From NCBI GenBank assembly GCA_963693305.1, contig OY855908.1, positions 27,477,805 to 27,541,804 of the forward strand: a DNA stretch of 64,000 bases, written 5' to 3'. Shown piece by piece: positions 33,552-43,391 of this stretch. The translations under genes and the position numbers were made by a program. The DNA comes from Meandrina meandrites (Eukaryota > Cnidaria > Anthozoa > Scleractinia > Meandrinidae). Below the pieces are notes generated by a model. It was not told the DNA's origin. It saw only the letters and a program-made list of their open reading frames with translations, and did no database searches. Numbering within the stretch: position 1 is the first letter of the stretch; every line of letters starts with the position of its first letter.

Positions 33552-33860
33552 AGGCGCGGTGGCCTAACGGTTAATTAGCGCGCTTGACTCCGGATCGAAC
33601 GGTCCGGGTTCGAGTCGCGGTCGGGATCACTGTGTTGTGTTCTTCGGCAGACAATTTACTCGCATAGTGCATCTCTCCACCCAGTTGTATAAATGGGTAC
33701 CGGCGAAATAAGGCTGGGGGTAACCCTGTGATGGACTAGTATACCATCCAGGGGGGAGTAGAAATACTCGCATTCTCTATAGAAACCGGGGTAAGCTCTG
33801 GCTGTATGGAACACTTGGCTCAAACACAGACTTTACCCTTTTTACCTTGTTGTAGACGTT
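33552..33860 (+). mobile_element. tRNA-derived SINE
   Basis: A pol III A box TGGCCTAACGG (33560-33570) and B box GGTTCGAGTCG (33607-33617) have the internal-promoter spacing of a tRNA head. An unrelated body follows (TTCTTCGGCAGAC, GGGTACCGGCGAAAT). No acceptor-stem pairing is seen, so this is not a tRNA gene. A diverged inverted family member is at 46520-46722. Confidence 0.8.
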
Positions 33861-34686
33861 TTAGCCTTTGAGAGAATTTGAAGTGCTTTTCTCCCACCCA
33901 CCCCACCCCCCCCCCCCCCGCCCTCCCCACAACCCCTCCCTACGGCTTGGTACAACATATTAAGAAAGTACAACACCCAGAACGGACAGGCTGAGTTTTT
34001 GCCCAACTAATGTTTAGTGCTCCTGTGTCCTTTAATGATTTTAAATACTGAAGCTAGTGTTGGAATTCAAACGTGTATTTCACCAGGATGTTGTGGGTGA
34101 GGGGGTGGGGAGTGGGCGGAGGCTCCGCACCCCCTGCACCCTCCCCCTAGATCCGCCCCTGACTAGATCCGCCCCTGACGTTAGTGCATTCGTGTCAGCT
34201 GACGCACAAATAGCGCAACAGTGCAGCCAGACAAACGATCATCTGAAATGATAATGCTGTCCAAAGCCTTATCAAAAAGAAAATGAGTAATCAGAAACCT
34301 ACAGCAAACACAAACAGCGCAACAAGAAGCGTAATCTTATAATGCATGACAAGGTGAAATTAAATATTTTATATTCATCCCAGCTATCGCGTATTTATTC
34401 ATTTTTTCGTATTCACACCTCATACGATTTTTATTCCGACTAAAAAAAATAACATTCTCTTACCGAACATGTTTCATTTTGGATGCCCAAAATCAAAGAA
34501 ATCGGCGATTTTTTCCTGCCAAAATTAAAATCGCATCTAGTTTTATATCGAAACATATCACCTAGTGTAAATTGCGCCATGTTGCTTACCTAATCGCTGA
34601 CACTGTCACGCAATACTAGCTAACACTGCCTGCAGCAAAATGTAGCTTAATGTCACAGCGTCTGAGCTGTTTGTACTAAAAACCCA
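33861..34686. other. Intergenic sequence with a hAT-like terminus
   Basis: C-rich run at 33898-33920. At 34127-34180 a GC-rich end with two copies of TAGATCCGCCCCTGAC resembles hAT-type termini (revcomp CAGGGGCGGATCTA), but the partner end was not found. No coding seen. Confidence 0.5.
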
Positions 34687-34758
34687 ACCTCGTTCCCAGG
34701 GTCCCTCTCTCCTGCCCCCCTCCTCTCGCTCTGGGACTCGATTTCCCTCCTCTCGTTC

Positions 34759-34791
<33 letters not shown>

Positions 34792-34818
34792 GAGAGAGAG
34801 ACCCTGGGAACGAGGTTG
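34687..34818. mobile_element. MITE with CTCGTTCCCAGGGTC ends
   Basis: AACCTCGTTCCCAGGGTC and its exact inverse bound about 130 bp, with arms continuing through CCTCTCTCCTGCC. A run of about 28 G occupies the loop side. Short inverted copies with these ends are, from general knowledge, abundant in coral genomes. Confidence 0.85.
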
Positions 34819-35244
34819 CAAAAAACCAGGTCTTCTGCAGTCGAGTGCGTGGGCGAAGGAGGTTCGAAATAAGTAAATCTTGAGAAAGGGCCAACGGAGA
34901 CAGCAAATGACCCGGATCCTGATAGTTCAATCCAACCGTACGGTCAGCCTTTCGAAATAACTATTCGACTGCGTTATCATATCGGCGCAAGGTAAGTTGA
35001 AAACTTAATGAGTGCAACACCGACTTGCCTCTTGGGAAAGTTGTTTTAACGTGATAACGTACACACATTAGCCAGCAACGTTTGAAATGCAACCATCATT
35101 CAATTATATAAAACTTGTCTCACCAATGTGCATTTAGACTACAACTTTTTCCGTAGGTATTTTATCTTACTTGCAATTCTCTCACGGGTGATAAGGGCCA
35201 CATCGTGAGGCAGTGACTGTTGTCAATACAACTAGAAGGCTGAC
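34819..35244. other. Unassigned sequence
   Basis: No recognisable feature. Confidence 0.4.
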
Positions 35245-35246
35245 TA

Positions 35247-35470
35247 GCCCGGTTACCGAGATCTCGGTTTCTACAGCAGCCCATTTTTTAACCATGTTAT
35301 GTTTAATTGATATGTTATGTTTGTTTGGTGTTTGTTTCATATACACTGCCCCACAAGCTTCTAGCTTTAAACACAAACCGTGCAGTATAAATAAAGTTGG
35401 TTTACTTTTACCTTTTTAACAGACAACAAATTTTCATCCCGGTAACCGAGCCAGCCCGGTTACCGGACTC
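35247..35470. mobile_element. AGCCCGGTTACCGAG MITE
   Basis: AGCCCGGTTACCGAGATCTCG near 35247 has inverse copies CCCGGTAACCGAG near 35439 and GCCCGGTTACCGGACTCATC near 35454. About 200 bp of AT-rich interior lies between. The exact limits and TSD are unclear. Confidence 0.5.
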
Positions 35471-35604
35471 ATCACCTAAAAACAATTGCCCAGAATTCAA
35501 AGCTATATCACTTTAAACAAGCTAAATTACTTATGAAGCTTTATGAGTGCAATTAGAAATTCAATCAGCACGCTTATCAGCCTTATCAGGTAGATTGTTT
35601 TACG

Positions 35605-35818
35605 TAGACTACGAGCAGCCCCTATTTTTTCGAAGTCCGTCCAGCTTGAAGCGAAAAAAAAAAAAAGAACGCGCGAAAATTGGGGACGAGGCGAGCGTAA
35701 GCAAAACGCGAAAAAATGGCGCTTCGTTTCCACTTGTCGCGTCCCCAATTTTCGCGCGCTCTATTTTTTTCGCTTCACGCTTGACGGACTGCGAAAAATA
35801 GGGGCTGCTCGTAGTCTA
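35605..35818. mobile_element. 214-bp palindromic MITE, TAGACTACGAGCAG family
   Basis: TAGACTACGAGCAGCCCCTA and its exact inverse form the ends; the arms carry GCGAAAAA and CGCGCGAAAATTGGGGAC pairs. GTTTTAC is duplicated on both sides (35597-35603, 35819-35825), with one extra base at the left junction. A sibling lies at 40531-40750. Confidence 0.87.
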
Positions 35819-35990
35819 GTTTTACACAACAAGAAGGATGAATTTGTTAAGTTCTAATTCGCTCTGCTCAAACTAAAGTCGATGCAAATTATTACTCCAA
35901 AATTGAATCTCTCTGATGCAGTAATTGTCTAAAGTGAATTTAGTGTCCCAATCAGCAGCTGCTGCAACTGAAATGCCTTTGTTGAAGGAA

Positions 35991-36463
35991 CAAATATAAT
36001 AACTGGTCACAAATGTAATAAAGTTCACAAGTGTAATAACAGTTGGTCACAAATGTAATAATGGTCACAAGTGTAATAACAATTGGCCACAAATGTAATA
36101 AAGGTCACAAGTGTAATAACAATTGGTCACAAATGTAATAAAGGTCACAAGTGTAATAACAATTGGTCACAAATGTAATAATGGTCACAAGTGTAATAAC
36201 AATTGGTCACAAATGTAATAAAGGTCACAAGTGTAATAACAATTGGTCACAAATGTAACAAAGGCCACAAGTGTAATAACAACTGGTCACAAATGTAATA
36301 AAGGTCACAAGTGTAATAACAGTTGGTCACAAATGTAATAAAGTGTAATAACAATTGGTCACAAATGTAATAAAGGCCACAAGTGTAATAACAACTGGTC
36401 ACAAATGTAATAAAGGCCACAAGTGTAATAACAACTGGTCACAAATGTCACAAGTGTAATTGA
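35991..36463 (+). repeat. ~40-bp tandem array (GGTCACAAATGTAATAAAGG)
   Basis: About 12 units of AATTGGTCACAAATGTAATA plus AAGGTCACAAGTGTAATAAC, themselves made of two diverged approximately 20-bp halves. Inverted partners occur at 40150-40250. Confidence 0.95.
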
Positions 36464-36479
36464 CGAAGAATCAAGGTGA

Positions 36480-37762
36480 TCTTATTTCATTGTAACTATG
36501 ACTGTAAGCTTCTTTGCCTAAGCGAATACCTCCCAAGATTTTACAAAAACATCATAGCCCATTGGCAGAAAATTGCTTCGACCGATCCTCAAAATAAATC
36601 TGAGGTACTAGAGCAAGTAATCTGGAACAACAGGTTTCTAATTGTTAATAAAAAATCGGTATATTTTCCACATTGGCACCAGGCTGGAGTCACTCACATA
36701 TCAGATTTACTTGACACAGAAAAAAATCACTTTCTATCTTTTAATGCTCTTTGCCAAAAATTTAAGACAAAGTTTAATTTTCTACAGTATTACAGTATCA
36801 TTTCTGCTTTTCCTCGCTCGTGGAAAAAGCTTTTAAACTCTAACAACCAACTACTCATCACACCCCTTGATTTAATAAGTGATTCGTTGAGTTGCAAAAC
36901 TCTCTATGAAAAACTGTTATCCCTGGAAAGGTTACCTACCCCCACCGCGGAAAGGAAACTTACTGAATATGGAGTAGAAAAGAAAAACCTGTGCAAGGTT
37001 TATCTTTTACCCTTTAATGTTACAAAAGAAACCAAAATGATGATGTTCCAATACAAGATCATTCATCGCATCCTACCTACGAATAGCTTATTACACAAGA
37101 TGAAGAAAGTTGACTCCCCAACTTGTCCTTTTTGCCCTTCCGAGCTCCATACCATCTGGCATCTTTTTATAGAATGTACTCAAGCAAAATCTTTCTGGGT
37201 AGATTTTCAAGACTGGTACAATGTTCATAGCAGAAAAAGTGTCCATCTTTCGAACTTAGATGCCTTATATGGTATTTTGGACTCTCCTGGTAAGTGCTTA
37301 GCCCTAAACCATCTTATTATCTTAGGCAAATACTTTTTATACGTTAACACCGGCCTAAAAAATAAAGTTCAGTTTAACGAGTACATATCTCTGGTTCGCG
37401 ACAAATTAGCATTAGAAAAACATATTGCTATCAAATCCGGTAAATACGAAAAGTATATTAAGAAATGGAATTTTATACAAAACATTTAGTTTACTTTTGG
37501 TTTTTGTTTCTTGCTATATCTTTTATTCTCTTTCATTTTCCTTTTCCTGGTAACGTTTATGAACTATGTTTTTGTTTTGTTATTTCTGTTTGCATTGTTA
37601 GCCCAATAAGAAGTGATGTTATGTTAACAGTATTAGCTTAGTTAAGTAAGAGTATTGTAAAGTAGCTCCTTGTGTAATGTTTAGTGATTTATATTTTGTA
37701 ATTATAGTAATGTTGTAAGTAAGTAGTAAGTATTTGCAAATGAAAAAAAAAAAAAGTCTTTC

Positions 37763-37795
<33 letters not shown>

Positions 37796-37796
37796 A
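36480..37796 (+). mobile_element. 5'-truncated Tx1/L1-like LINE insertion
   Basis: The 15-bp duplication GAAGAATCAAGGTGA is exact on both sides (36465-36479, 37797-37811). An open frame to the stop at 37489 encodes the C-terminal end of an L1-type ORF2: LPRFYKNIIAHWQ, then a CCHC-type CPFCPSELHTIWHLFIEC (zf-RVT-like) and a basic KIIHRILPT segment. A 3' UTR of TAAGTAAGTAGTAAGT-like sequence and a poly-A tract (37764-37793) follow. The intact frame and exact TSD indicate a fairly young insertion, right at the edge of the tandem array. Confidence 0.9.
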
Positions 37797-38579
37797 GAAG
37801 AATCAAGGTGAAAAAACAAATGAGAATGAAATCTGAATAATTGTTTTTCTGTCTGCTTTCTAACCTCAACTTTTGCTATTATGAAAATAAATGAATGGAA
37901 CATTAGGCAGATTATAGTTTTAAACTTGCTAATTGGTCTATGATGGTATGAGGAAGCTTGAAGCATAATTTTAAATATTTTCTGTAACAAGTTTTTATGT
38001 TGCAATATCGTGAAGATAAACCCTATCCAGAAGACCGGGGGAGGGGGCGGCGGTGGACGGAAAGTGCGATTCGATTTACTTTATAGCAGTTCCAATATAA
38101 ATTTTCGTTGGTACGTGATGCAAAAAATAAGCACTGAAACAAGGAATGGTAGTTTAAATAAACTTAACTTTAGTTAAAATGTACTAAAAGTTAGTACATT
38201 CGTACAGTGGGCTCTGATCACCTTAAACACAGAAGTAAACCTGTCATCAATCACGTAAGCCAGCTTTGTTTTTAAAAAGATAGATCCCGTGGCTGTTGTA
38301 GTCCTACGTTTTATTTTGTAGTTCTTGAAAAGTAAACACATACATCAATAAATTCTTGCTGTTTTGGCCCTGGTCAATGAAGGGTTAAGTAGGTAAAGTC
38401 AAGAAGTCATCCTCACTGGGAACAATCACTACAATGATTCAAGAATAAACAATTACAGTTAAGCACCTATTTAACGGCCACCCACTCCATCCATTAGACG
38501 GCCAGTCATCAAACCCCCAAAATTATTCTCAGTACAATACAGTAAAGAAAACCTTTATTTAGCGGCCACCTCTATTAAG

Positions 38580-38800
38580 AGGCCGCGGCCTCCTTTTGGC
38601 CGCCCTGGCTTCTTCTGTTGTTTTTACCCTTATTTAGCATGCAGCAAGAAGGTATAGGGGAGAAAATTGTGACAGTATTTAACAAATAGATTCCATTTTG
38701 CCGTGCGTCTGTGATCTATAATTGAACAGACGCACCGCAAAATGGAATCTATTTGTTTTATACAATAACAAGACTTCTGTACATTTCTGTATCGTTATTA
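38580..38800. repeat. Foldback arms ATTCCATTTTGC (copy 1)
   Basis: AAATAGATTCCATTTTGCCG at 38685 pairs with its inverse ending at about 38758 around GTGATCTATAATTGA. The same arms, with an extra inner hairpin, occur at 62198-62395. GGCCACC/GGCCGC repeats lie just to the left (38570-38610). Confidence 0.75.
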
Positions 38801-38859
38801 TAAAAGCGCTGCTACCGGTGAGCCTAGGTTGTTTTCATTTCGAGTTTATAGTTTTCCGT

Positions 38860-39190
38860 AATCACGAAGCACTGTTAAACCGATTTTAAAATACGCAACA
38901 TGAAGGAAAAATAAAATGCCAACGAAAGAAACTGACCTTTATTTCCTTTGTACTCTGTAAGCTTTAACTAAGGTAAAAGTTCAACAGCGTTCAACTGCCA
39001 TTCATTCATGGATTTCCTGTAGCGGCTTCAAACTGCTTTGAAATTGCTCGAGTATCGGACAAACACTTACAGCTTTCGATAATTTCTCAAATCAGTCACT
39101 GTCTACCTCAAGCTTGTTTAGCCCAGTTAAATGTCTCGAAAGGTGTAGACTATTTGGCAGATTGTTCCTCTATGTAGATTTATAATTAAG
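38860..39190 (-). repeat. Dispersed repeat, inverted copy of 61825-62150
   Basis: About 300 bp match in inverse orientation: for example GTAATCACGAAGCACTGTTA, ATTCATGGATTTCCTGTAGC and TGTTTAGCCCAGTTAAATGT against their complements at 61880-62150. Together with the foldback arms next to it this defines one element family present twice. Confidence 0.85.
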
Positions 39191-39233
39191 CTGAACTTTC
39201 TCTCGTTGTTTTCGCTGCAAGTTTTGAAAAACT

Positions 39234-39710
39234 CCCGGGGGGAAGGGGGGGGGGGGGTACTCCCCTAAATTTCGGATAGGGGTGTGCCGCGAACGTTCTC
39301 AAACCCTGACCCTATCTAAGGATAAAGAAAACGAAAATTGATACCCTTTCTAAGGCCCAAACCCGAAAATTGACACCCTATTCAAAGGGAAGAAGAAGCA
39401 TTCCGTGACGACTCAAATAATGGCTAACCGCGCACGGCAATGCTCAAATCTTTCAAAATCGCTTTGTTAATACTTAATGACGGATAGTTCAGTTTTAACA
39501 GACAATTTTTTTTCGTTTAGCTGGACGTTTATTTGAGCTGATAGAATTTAGCTGCCCTATCTAAGGATCACACCGGGAACACAATGCCAAAAGGAACAAA
39601 AGTGATACGCTATTTAAGGACCGAGAACCTCAAAAAACATACCCTATCCCGCGGCACATACCTATATAGCTCATATATGGGAGTATCCCCCCCCCCCCCC
39701 CCCCGGGGGG
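39234..39710. mobile_element. CCCGGGG-ended MITE, longer copy
   Basis: Starts CCCGGGGGGAAGGGG, ends CCCCGGGGGG, and contains ATTTCGGATAGGGGTGTGCC and CATACCCTATCCCGCGGCAC. A shorter copy lacking the middle 240 bp lies at 41183-41417. It sits inside the 35983-40256 element. Confidence 0.8.
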
Positions 39711-40530
39711 ACAAACTTTCATTTTTCTCATATTAAATAGTATTACTTCAACATACTAGAACGCTATGGTATTTTGATAATCTTAAAAACTTTTATGCCG
39801 AACATAAAACTTTGAAGATATTCTCTGCGTTTTGTTGGCCGCATATCCTGATTGCAACATTCATTTGCTGTATATAATGCTGTAGTTTTTGGAAATAATC
39901 ATCTCCAAAGACTTAGGGACAGTTTGCCAGGACGGCACCAAGGGAAAACCCGTTCTGCGTTGAGAAACTGGCCTAGTTCTGGAGGATGGGTGATAAAAGA
40001 TCAATCTGAAAAAAATACAGAAAATTTCACTTCATTAATAAACGCCGGGCCCCGATTTAACGCCGGCTTCAAATAAACGCCGGGTCCACAAGGCCAATTT
40101 TGAAATAAACGCCGGGGGCGTTTAATTGAGAAAATACGGTATTACAAACACGATGAGAATGATCCTTATTACAATTGTGACCACATTTGTGACCAATCGT
40201 TACTACACTTGTGACCTTTATTACATTTGTGACCAGTTATTACATTTGTGCCTTCAGCCTTGTCATGATTCTAGTTACATTACCAAAAACGGCATCGGCG
40301 GAAATGATCTTTCCAAAGAACGACGACAATTCTCTGGTAGAAACAAAAAGGTTATGTTTGGTGACAAAATTGTTTATATTGGCGTCGATATTGGATACTC
40401 TTCTATCTGTTATGTGGATGGTACCTGGAAGAGAATTCCAAATTATCCCCAACCATTCAATGGATTGACAAAGGTTGCCATACGGATTTCTAAATTTGGC
40501 CGCAGATTTAGTGAAAAGTCCGGCGTTGCG

Positions 40531-40750
40531 TAGACTACGAGCAGTCCCTTCGAGAGTAGCCTACGTTGCAGCCGAACTAAACCCCGGTTTTGGCTGTAAC
40601 GCAGGCTAGTCGAGAGCGGAGCGAAAAAAAAAAACAGACCGCGCGAAAGCTCTTTTTTCGCCTGCCTTGCCACCAGCTTTCAAGCGGCCTTGTTTTTTTC
40701 GCTCCGCTCTCGACGGATTATAAGAAAAAAAAGGGACTGCTCGTAGTCTA
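40531..40750. mobile_element. 220-bp TAGACTACGAGCAG MITE with 9-bp TSD
   Basis: Ends TAGACTACGAGCAGTCCCTT and inverse; exact 9-bp duplication GGCGTTGCG (40522-40530, 40751-40759). Relative of 35605-35818. A second small hairpin (GTAGCCTACGTTGCAGCC / GGCTGTAACGCAGGCTA) is embedded near its left end. Confidence 0.92.
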
Positions 40751-40845
40751 GGCGTTGCGCAAATCTGCTTTTACTTTGTACGACAACACTCGACATGCAA
40801 CAAGTCTGCTCTCAATCAACCAACCATCGTCTAAGAATAAAGCGA

Positions 40846-41950
40846 TCTTAGCGCCTTGAAATCTCCGATACCTTTGGTGAAAACGCGGGGAGCAGAGACC
40901 AAACCGAAAGGAAGAACTGTAAAAACAAAATACCTGAACGAAGTCTCACTTGGCCATTGCCAGGCATAACCAAGAAATGTTTGGTAGTCTGGATGAATGC
41001 CGATACGATGATAACCGCTTTTGAGGTCGAACGAAATCATGCAGGAGTCTTTCTGAAAATACGATAAAGCCACTTTCCAGTCCTCGTATTTGACCTTTTG
41101 TTTAAATAAATGCTGATTAACGTATCTTAAATACGTATAAGTAAGTTTAAGTATAATTCGCTTCTTTCCGTCTGCTTGTACTCCCGGGGGGGGGGGGGGG
41201 GGGGGTACTCCCCTAAATTTCGGATAGGGGTGTGCCGCGAACGTTCTCAAACCCTGACCCTATCTAAGGATAAAGAAAACGAAAATTAATACCCTTTCTA
41301 AGGCCCAAACCCGAAAATTGACACCCTATTTAAGGACCGAGAACCTCAAAAACCATACCCTATCCCGCGGCACACACCTATATAGCCCATATATGGGGGT
41401 ACCCCCCCCCCCTCCGGGCTTGTACTGAATCGGATAACGGATAAACAACGTAAGGAGGTGATGAAAGCTCGACAACACGATGAGACTCAAGTAAATCCTA
41501 GATAGCATCTTCAAAAAAAAGCTGGATGTGTCAATGAAGACCTGTTGTTCTGAGAAAAATCCAAGAGGGGTTACGTTCGAAAGGAATCTTGTATCCGTCT
41601 CTTATAATAGACAAAATGAAGCTCGAGGCGCCGATATCATACCAAAATTGAATGTTATTTCTAAGTCTTCCTTTAACCAGAATAGTACCCGATAAACTTG
41701 AATCAAACTCGTAAGATGGTACCTCTAAGATGTTTCCGGCTATAGGACAGTGGCAAATATCATCACTTAGATGCTGATCTATCAGCGACTCCTCCTGAGA
41801 ATCCACTAACGTTGGCACAGCTCGAATAAGGTAAGCCGCTGCCATTTGTGAACTAGTAAACTTGTAATGTGACTCGGCAATCTTTCGCCCAGTGCGCGAA
41901 ACGGCGATACCTGAAACACCTGGTGATGGGACGGCTTGCACCAAAGTCAC
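40846..41950 (-). pseudogene. DIRS-like retrotransposon RT region, decayed
   Basis: On the minus strand, 41950 to 41531 gives VKGRLRNNIQFWYDIGASS and IIRDGYKIPF. After a stop and frameshift come ESHRVVELSSPPYVVYPLSD and then, past an inserted MITE, LRYVNQHLFKQKVKYED, MISFDLKSGYHRIGI and FTVLPFGLVSAPRVFTK. This series is the conserved fingers/palm lead-in of DIRS/Ngaro-type reverse transcriptases. The YxDD block and everything downstream are missing, so it is a truncated relic. Confidence 0.78.
41183..41417. mobile_element. CCCGGGG-ended MITE inserted in the DIRS relic
   Basis: Exact 9-bp duplication GCTTGTACT on both sides (41174-41182, 41418-41426). Same family as 39234-39710 but with an internal deletion. 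Poly-G and poly-C runs form the ends. The insertion splits the RT-like frame of the surrounding retroelement. Confidence 0.9.
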
Positions 41951-42540
41951 GGCCTACAACTGAGAGAAACTGCAAATTAATCTGAGGTAAACAAAACTAA
42001 TGGGGCGGGTAGGCGGGAAAAGCGAACGTCAAACACGTCGGAAACTGGAACGCACGAGAGAGAGCGAAAGAAGCATCTCGTGCTAATGATTTTATGGAAT
42101 AGAATAGCCAATCAGAAGGTGCCACAGATACTCTTGCAAAGAAGTTGCTTACATACCAGCGGAAAATGCGTTTTCATGTTGTCTGTGTTAGGTTTCGATT
42201 TGCGTTACTGAAGCGAGCAATGCGCGAGGCAAGCTCTTCACGCAAAAAAAAACAAAACAAAAAAAAAATATAAAACATAAAACTGCACCTGTTGTGATTA
42301 ATTGATGTCTGTCATCTACTAATACAGCGGTTAGTGTAATTTGGTTTACGAGTCTGTCATTAACACTGGTCCAATGATATAGATCGTTTTCACTGTCACG
42401 CAAGAAAAATAAAAATTGAAGAACCATTCATTGAATGAGGTCAACAAAATAGGATATTATAGGAAATAAGTAAATAAGTCATTCCTCCAAGTTTTAGGTC
42501 TGTGCGCTATCCCAAACTTCAGATATTCGTCGAAATGTTT
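41951..42540. other. Unassigned sequence
   Basis: No gene recognised; A-rich simple sequence at 42243-42270. Confidence 0.4.
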
Positions 42541-42960
42541 TGCACAAATTTACAGAGCCCAGTATGGATCCGCCATATTGGTGCACCACAGATGTGCACC
42601 AATATGGCGGCCGGAAAATACTGTAAACATCTGGAACTTACTTTGGTCATCTAGGCCACTGATTATCGGTACTGGACAAACAGACATTTACATAAACACA
42701 TTTCCTGCTACTTAAACTTCTCAAATGGCAAAAAGTCATAAGATAAATGCATATTTTTTTTGACAAACACGATCGTAACTGTATGTCACGCACCGCCATA
42801 ACTCTGAAATTCAAAGTGCGCTGGTTTCAAAACGAAGGACGTTACTGAGCTGAAAAGTTGCAAACAGATATAATTTTAGTACCTCTTATGCCTGATGTGG
42901 ATGCAAACTTTGGTGTCTCTTTAGTTTTGGACTTTAGTACGTGATGACGTCACGTGAAAA
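42541..42960 (-). repeat. Diverged relative of the TTAA element's core
   Basis: GGCGGCCGGAAAATACTGTA and AACATCTGGAACTTAC, then CATTTACATAAACACATTTC match in inverse the 890-1000 region of the element at 399-1742. The CGCCATATTGGTGCACC palindrome at 42571-42612 corresponds to the one near 984-1022. Ends not identified. Confidence 0.65.
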
Positions 42961-43391
42961 CGATCTATTGATTTATCCGATGGATATTTCATAGTTAGTA
43001 ATATTCCCCAAGTGATATTCCCCAGTATCCAAACATTGCGGTCTGCCTTCGCACGTTAAGTTTTCATCCGAAGCATATTTTTAAGCTAAATAGATCTGAA
43101 CATCTTCAACACACTAGCAATATTTTTGAATGCCGACAGAATTAGTTTGGCTTGAGTAAATATATCCCGAAATGAGCTGCCTTCTTATTTCCTTTTTTGT
43201 TTTTTGTTTTTGGCGGGGGGGGGGGGGGGGGGGAAGGGGGGGGGGGGTACTGAACTCTGAACTCGAACCAGGTATTACAAACGACATAGAGAGAGAAAAG
43301 AGAAAGGCGGGAAATGTTAAAAATTAATTACAAATATGCTACTAAAACCTGAAATTACACTCTGTTGTATCAGGAATCCGAAGAGGTACCA
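42961..43391. other. Upstream region of copy C
   Basis: G-runs at 43216-43233 and 43237-43247. TTGTATCAG near 43366-43374 is a likely acceptor for the ATG exon. No promoter called. Confidence 0.45.

Larger units (their letters stand above)
35983..40256. mobile_element. Satellite-ended element, 4.3 kb, with nested insertions
   Basis: The left end TGAAGGAACAAATATAATAA and the inverted right end TGAAGGCACAAATGTAATAA continue together for about 90 bp through GGTCACAAATGTAATAAAGG units. The left side carries a 480-bp array of these units, the right side about 110 bp. The interior includes an L1-like insertion, a CCCGGGG-ended MITE and other repeats. The flanks CCTTTGT and CCTTGT are similar but not an exact TSD. 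No transposase was recognised. Confidence 0.68.

Noticed and set aside
33552..33630. tRNA gene
   Set aside because: A and B boxes are present but there is no acceptor-stem pairing, and a family-specific body follows; this is a SINE head.
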